47,105 bases of DNA, taken from an uncultured Flavobacterium sp. (GTDB lineage Bacteria; Bacteroidota; Bacteroidia; Flavobacteriales; Flavobacteriaceae). The notes below the pieces were generated by a model. It was not told where the DNA came from and did not search any database. It saw only the letters and a list, made by a program, of their open reading frames with translations. A program made the position numbers and the translations under genes. Positions 45,107 through 47,105 of this stretch are shown here, piece after piece. Positions within the stretch are counted from its first letter, which is position 1; each line of letters opens with the position of its first letter. The DNA lies in the NCBI RefSeq assembly GCF_946479975.1, contig NZ_CAMLIX010000009.1:1-47105 (forward strand), given 5' to 3'.

Positions 45107-47105
45107 ATGAAATATTTACAATTACTTTTTTCAGTCTTTTTCGTCACTTTCGCGACAGCGCAAAACATTACTATTGTTAGTGATGTCACTTCGCCAAGAG
45201 CAAAATTTGGAGCAGAGAAATTATCAGAAACACTTTCAGCAAAAGGTTTCAAAATTACCGCTGCCGATAAATTGAAAAGTTCAAAAGATAAAGTAATTGT
45301 TATTGGAGAAAAAGGAACCGATTTTTGGAAAAAGAATGCTAAAAGCGCTAAAATAGACGACAGCAAATTAACCAAGAAAGAAGGTTTTCACATTCGTACG
45401 CAAAAAAATATAATTTATGTGGAAGGAACAGATGCGAGCGGAACTTTGTATGGCGCTTTAGAATTAGCAGATCGTATTAAAAATTCAGGTCAGCTTCCTT
45501 CAGAAATTAATATTGACGACAGTCCGGAAATGGTTCTGCGTGGCGCATGTATCGGAATGCAGAAACCGGTTTATCTTCCGGGACGCGATGTTTACGAATA
45601 TCCGTATACGCCAGAAACTTTTCCTTGGTTTTACGATAAAGCACTTTGGATAAAATATTTAGATATGCTGGTAGACAACCGCATGAACTCTTTATATTTA
45701 TGGAACGGGCATCCATTTGCTTCTTTAGTAAAACTGAAAGAATATCCGTTTGCGGTTGAAGTAAGCGATGAAGATTTTAAAAAGAACGAAGAAATCTATA
45801 AATTCCTAACGGTTGAGGCTAATAAAAGAGGAATCTGGGTAATCCAGATGTTTTATAATATCATTGTTTCTAAGCCTTTTGCTGAGCATTACAATATTAA
45901 AACGCAAGATCGTTCAAGACCAATCACGCCTTTGTTGTCAGATTATACCAGAAAATCTATTGCCGCTTTCATCGAAAAATATCCTAACGTAGGTTTAATG
46001 GTTTGTTTAGGAGAAGCAATCAATACCGTTGATGATGATGTGGAATGGTTTACCAAAACAATTATCCCGGGTGTTCGCGATGGTTTGCAGGCATTAGGAA
46101 AAACAGAAGAGCCACCAATTATTTTGCGTTCTCACGATACGGATGGACCTTTGGTTATGGAGAAATCGCTTCCATTATACAAAAATCTTTATACAGAAAG
46201 TAAATATACGGGAGAGTCTTTGACGACTTACACGCCAGGCGGACCTTGGGGCGAAACGCACAAACAGTTGAGCGCTCTAAAATCAATTCACATCGAAAAC
46301 GTTCACATTTTGGCAAACTTAGAACCTTTCAGATACGGTTCTCCAGATTTTATTCAGAAAACCGTAAAAGCAATGCACAGCGTACACGGAGCCAACGCAT
46401 TACACTTATATCCGCAAGCTTCTTATTGGGATTGGCCGTATGCTGCAGATAAAACAAAATCGGGAGAGCGTTTGCTTGAAATGGATCGCGATTGGATTTG
46501 GTACAAAGCTTGGGCAAGATATGCTTGGGATAGCAAAAGAGACAGAAACGAAGAAGTTAAATACTGGGATAAAGATTTAGCAGCAAAATTCGGAACAACG
46601 CAAGAAGCTGCAAATAATATTTTAAAAGCGTATGAAGAAACGGGAGAAATTGCTCCAAAAACCTTAAGACGTTTCGGAATTACCGAAGGAAACAGGCAAA
46701 CCTTATTATTAGGAATGTTCGAAAGTCAACTGGTGAATCCGTCAAAATGGAGAGTTTATCCAGGTTTCCACGAATCTTGCGGACCTGCGGGTGAATTGCT
46801 TTTGGAATATGCTAAAAAAGAATGGAACAAAGAACCGCATTCTGGTGAACTTCCAACGCAGATTATTGCTGAAATTACAGAACACGGAAGATTGGCTGTT
46901 GAAGCTATTGACAAAGCAGAAGCAAGCGTAACCAAAGACAAAGAAGAATTTGCACGTCTTAAAAATGATATGCATGCGTACAAGGCTTTCGCTGATTTCT
47001 TTTCAGAGAAAGTAAAAGCAGCTTTATTGGTTTTAAGATACAGTTATTCAAACGATATTACCGATTTAGACAAAGCGATGCCTCATTTAGAGAAAAGCAT
47101 CGAGC
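45107..47105 (+). CDS. GH20b-like domain plus TIM-barrel glycosidase, possible alpha-galacturonidase (3' end outside window)
   Basis: An open frame runs from the ATG at 45107 for 666 codons to the window edge without a stop. Signal peptide about 1-19 (FATAQ). Residues about 20-135 form a GH20b-like domain (ITIVSDVTSPRAKFGAEKL; IIYVEGTDASGTLYGALEL). The TIM-barrel follows from SPEMVLRGACIGMQKP with MNSLYLWNGHPF, LMVCLGEAIN (Glu303), ILRSHDTDGP, TPGGPWGE (Glu383) and ILANLEPFRYG (Glu406) as catalytic candidates. It then has a helical region. It recalls proteins annotated as alpha-D-galacturonidase in Flavobacterium and possibly GH138 (the chain A galacturonidase of rhamnogalacturonan II), but I cannot confirm either. 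A secreted pectic-sugar hydrolase is the safe statement. Confidence 0.72.
   Translation, partial: MKYLQLLFSVFFVTFATAQNITIVSDVTSPRAKFGAEKLSETLSAKGFKITAADKLKSSKDKVIVIGEKGTDFWKKNAKSAKIDDSKLTKKEGFHIRTQKNIIYVEGTDASGTLYGALELADRIKNSGQLPSEINIDDSPEMVLRGACIGMQKPVYLPGRDVYEYPYTPETFPWFYDKALWIKYLDMLVDNRMNSLYLWNGHPFASLVKLKEYPFAVEVSDEDFKKNEEIYKFLTVEANKRGIWVIQMFYNIIVSKPFAEHYNIKTQDRSRPITPLLSDYTRKSIAAFIEKYPNVGLMVCLGEAINTVDDDVEWFTKTIIPGVRDGLQALGKTEEPPIILRSHDTDGPLVMEKSLPLYKNLYTESKYTGESLTTYTPGGPWGETHKQLSALKSIHIENVHILANLEPFRYGSPDFIQKTVKAMHSVHGANALHLYPQASYWDWPYAADKTKSGERLLEMDRDWIWYKAWARYAWDSKRDRNEEVKYWDKDLAAKFGTTQEAANNILKAYEETGEIAPKTLRRFGITEGNRQTLLLGMFESQLVNPSKWRVYPGFHESCGPAGELLLEYAKKEWNKEPHSGELPTQIIAEITEHGRLAVEAIDKAEASVTKDKEEFARLKNDMHAYKAFADFFSEKVKAALLVLRYSYSNDITDLDKAMPHLEKSIE

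Noticed and set aside
1..47105. Type IX secretion C-terminal sorting domains on the enzymes
   Set aside because: None of the complete proteins ends in a recognisable sorting domain; ends look like ordinary catalytic or beta-domain termini, so lipoprotein or periplasmic location is more likely.

Overview
This 47.1 kb window looks like part of a Flavobacterium-type (Bacteroidota) chromosome. The DNA is AT-rich, the genes have A-rich leaders with no clear Shine-Dalgarno, there is a SusC/SusD pair, and two exact matches to the Bacteroidota promoter -7 element (TAnnTTTG) are present. I find 24 genes, all on the + strand; the first and last are cut by the window edges. Almost every product starts with a signal peptide or a lipobox. 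I see no tRNA, rRNA, CRISPR array, transposase, integrase, transcription regulator or cytoplasmic sugar-catabolism gene.

The window is most of one large pectin utilization locus. Layout: (i) 1-9946: an unrecognised tail, a sialate-O-acetylesterase-type deacetylase, a DUF5703 protein, a modular PL1 pectate lyase, a GH127-type beta-L-arabinofuranosidase and a CE8 pectin methylesterase. (ii) 9947-10689: a terminator and a long regulatory gap. (iii) 10690-20418: SusC, SusD, two paralogous PL1 lyases and a DUF3826 protein between them. (iv) 20691-42674: a 1049-aa beta-helix plus DUF6298-like protein, GH140 (apiosidase family), GH28 polygalacturonase, GH43, a BNR_4-like propeller, GH78, an STN-like/alpha-beta-hydrolase esterase, GH95, an MGH1-like alpha/alpha-barrel lipoprotein and a second GH78. 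(v) 42675-47105: a second regulatory gap, a sialidase-like lipoprotein, a secreted sugar-isomerase-like TIM barrel, and a truncated GH20b-plus-TIM-barrel enzyme that may be an alpha-galacturonidase.

Working model (inference): PL1, GH28, CE8 and the acetylesterase handle the homogalacturonan backbone. GH140, GH127, GH95, the two GH78, GH43, the sialidase-like proteins and the last gene form a set like the one known to dismantle rhamnogalacturonan II in Bacteroides thetaiotaomicron. SusCD would import the oligosaccharides. Several members (DUF5703, DUF3826, the DUF6298-like fusion, the BNR_4-like propeller, the MGH1-like protein, the lipoprotein isomerase) have no activity I can name and are the best candidates for new biochemistry.

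The second striking layer is non-coding. Nearly every gap between genes is filled by imperfect palindromes from about eight recurring families, and in most cases the palindrome ends 10-30 nt before the next start codon, so it would sit in the 5' leader or the intercistronic RNA. Some upstream start codons in the gaps lie inside these repeats and are artefacts.
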